40,630 nucleotides of DNA from Kocuria tytonicola. Its GTDB lineage: Bacteria; Actinomycetota; Actinomycetes; Actinomycetales; Micrococcaceae. The stretch lies in contig NZ_PHOA01000012.1 of assembly GCF_003687455.1 (NCBI RefSeq), positions 1 to 40,630 of the forward strand. The letters run 5' to 3'. Made by a program: the position numbers and the translations under genes. Below the pieces are notes generated by a model. The model ran no database searches, was not told where the DNA came from, and worked only from the letters and a program-made list of their open reading frames with translations. Positions 39,530 to 40,630 of the stretch are shown piece after piece (positions within the stretch are counted from its first letter, which is position 1; the number at the start of each line of letters is the position of its first letter).

Positions 39530-39708
39530 CGTCACGCATTTTGGCGGCCACGCTCCCGCGTGCGCCTTCCCACGGCATTCACCACCCGGCTGCGGGCCGG
39601 GCACCCCGCAACGTTCGCCGCCCCGGGGCCTGGCCGTGCCCGCCGGGACTACAGTGGCCGTGTCCGGGCCGTGCACGGCCTCCCCGACCTCCTTCCCCTG
39701 GATCTGCC

Positions 39709-40575
39709 ATGAACCCCGTTCAGCGCCCCCGGCACGAGCACGACTCGTCGGAGCCCCCGTCGCAGGAGCACCCGCGCGAGGGCGTGCGCCACCACGACCA
39801 TGTCTCCCGCGGCACGGAGGATGACCGGCCCCGGTACGGGATCCGCGTCCCTCCCACCCCCGCGGAGGGCGCCTGTCCCCACGGGGACACGGCCGCCGGC
39901 CACGTGGGCGGCCCGGAGCGCCCAGGGCACCCGGGGGACCCTCGCGCCACGGGCGACGCCGCGGCGTCGGGCCCCCACGGCGTGTCCGCTCCCGGGGGCG
40001 CCCGACCCGCGCCGTCCCCGCAGGAGCGCACCGCGACCACCCGCGCAGCGCGCCGCATGGGACGCGGGCTGTCCTTCACCGTGATCCTCCTCGGCCTGCT
40101 CGTCGGCCTGGGTCTCGTGGCGGCGGACGTGTGGTTCGGCTGGGTGCTCGGCGTGGTGCTCGTGGTGCTCGGCGTGCTGGGCTACGCCGTGGTGCAGACC
40201 GGCGCCCTGCCGGTGTTCCAGGACCCGGGCGGAACCGCACGCCGCTCCTGGTCCAAGCTCTGGCTGATCCCCGCCGCCCTGCTCGTCCCCGGTCTCGCGT
40301 GCCTCGGGATGGCCTTCGTGGTGCCCTCGTGGCTCGGCCCCCGCGTGCCCGCGGAGCTGCTGGACGACTACATCCTGGCGTTCGGGGTGGGCGGGATGAC
40401 CATGGTGGTGGGCGCCGGGCTGGGCTTCGGGCTCGTCGCCACCGCCCGCTTCACCCGGCCCGACGACGACGACTCGCCCCTGCGCCCCACGGACTACGCC
40501 GAACGGCTGCGCGAGCGCGAGGACGGCGGCGACTACTACGATTCGGACTGGATCAGGCGCGACCACCGACCGTGA
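39709..40575 (+). CDS. Membrane protein with long hydrophilic N-terminus, function unknown
   Basis: A 288-residue protein. The first 115 residues are hydrophilic and rich in His, Pro, Glu, Asp and Gly and are probably disordered in the cytoplasm. Four hydrophobic helices follow: FTVILLGLLVGLGLVAADVWFG, GWVLGVVLVVLGVLGYAVV, LIPAALLVPGLACLGMAFVV and ILAFGVGGMTMVVGAGLGFGLV. A charged C-terminal tail ends DSDWIRRDHRP. The family is unknown to me. ATG 39709 is the first start in a fitting position, with a weak upstream CCTT/GGATCTG context and no strong ribosome binding site. The last 55 bases of the window hold nothing recognisable but a small GGCAC/GTGCC hairpin. Confidence 0.7.
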   Translation: MNPVQRPRHEHDSSEPPSQEHPREGVRHHDHVSRGTEDDRPRYGIRVPPTPAEGACPHGDTAAGHVGGPERPGHPGDPRATGDAAASGPHGVSAPGGARPAPSPQERTATTRAARRMGRGLSFTVILLGLLVGLGLVAADVWFGWVLGVVLVVLGVLGYAVVQTGALPVFQDPGGTARRSWSKLWLIPAALLVPGLACLGMAFVVPSWLGPRVPAELLDDYILAFGVGGMTMVVGAGLGFGLVATARFTRPDDDDSPLRPTDYAERLREREDGGDYYDSDWIRRDHRP

Positions 40576-40630
40576 GCGGCCCCGGTCCGGCACTCGTGCC
40601 AGGGCACGGCCCGTCACCACGACCCCCTAC

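Overview
The window is very GC-rich DNA (about 70% by eye) with dense genes, many 4-base GTGA/ATGA stop-start overlaps and frequent GTG starts. It is chromosomal DNA of a high-GC Gram-positive bacterium. The cysteine-poor L28/L33/S14 ribosomal proteins, the fused MrpA-MrpB antiporter subunit and the SugABC/LpqY-like transporter point to Micrococcales, probably Micrococcaceae and perhaps Kocuria. The genus is an inference from protein resemblance only. There is no phage, insertion sequence or CRISPR array. Most of the window is ordinary housekeeping and transport DNA.

Layout. 1-2922 (+): a TetR regulator whose 5' end lies in a perfect 51-bp inverted repeat (probably a contig-end fold-back), then an overlapping run of low-molecular-weight tyrosine phosphatase, P-loop kinase and class IV aminotransferase. 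6303-2941 (-): a TPP riboswitch, a hairpin that can hide the ribosome binding site, and the YkoE-YkoD-YkoC thiamine-precursor ECF transporter. 13270-6343 (-): a complete Mrp/Mnh cation/proton antiporter (A+B fused, C, D, E, F, G) and a DUF4235 membrane protein. 13429-17183: an MFS (Atg22/UMF1-like) transporter, dCTP deaminase, tRNA-Gly(CCC), aspartate decarboxylase PanD and an auxin-efflux-type carrier. 17313-21860 (+): a four-gene ABC sugar importer. 22120-26003: two unknown membrane proteins and a thioredoxin-NHL protein.

32236-26243 (-): a copper-handling cluster made of a small His-containing membrane protein, CopC, a PCuAC chaperone with a His-rich tail, a Tat-exported Dyp-type peroxidase and a CopD-CtaG fusion. 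Together they look like copper delivery across the membrane for extracytoplasmic cuproenzymes or cytochrome oxidase. A palindrome overlaps the likely -10 box of the first gene. 33923-32577 (-): rpmB-rpmG-rpsN with a clear promoter, followed by an HU protein.

34171-33936 (-): the most interesting segment. Between malQ and rpmB there is no conventional gene, but there is a 24-bp palindrome that reads as two overlapping DtxR/IdeR iron boxes 5 bp apart, laid over a plausible promoter. About 200 bp downstream lies a hairpin followed by T5. Between them are hairpins, one with a C-rich loop. This looks like a self-contained iron-responsive small RNA gene (or a very short mRNA).

34208-40575: 4-alpha-glucanotransferase MalQ, a HAD phosphatase, a CitE-like lyase, a xi-class glutathione-transferase-like reductase and a membrane protein with a long hydrophilic N-terminus.
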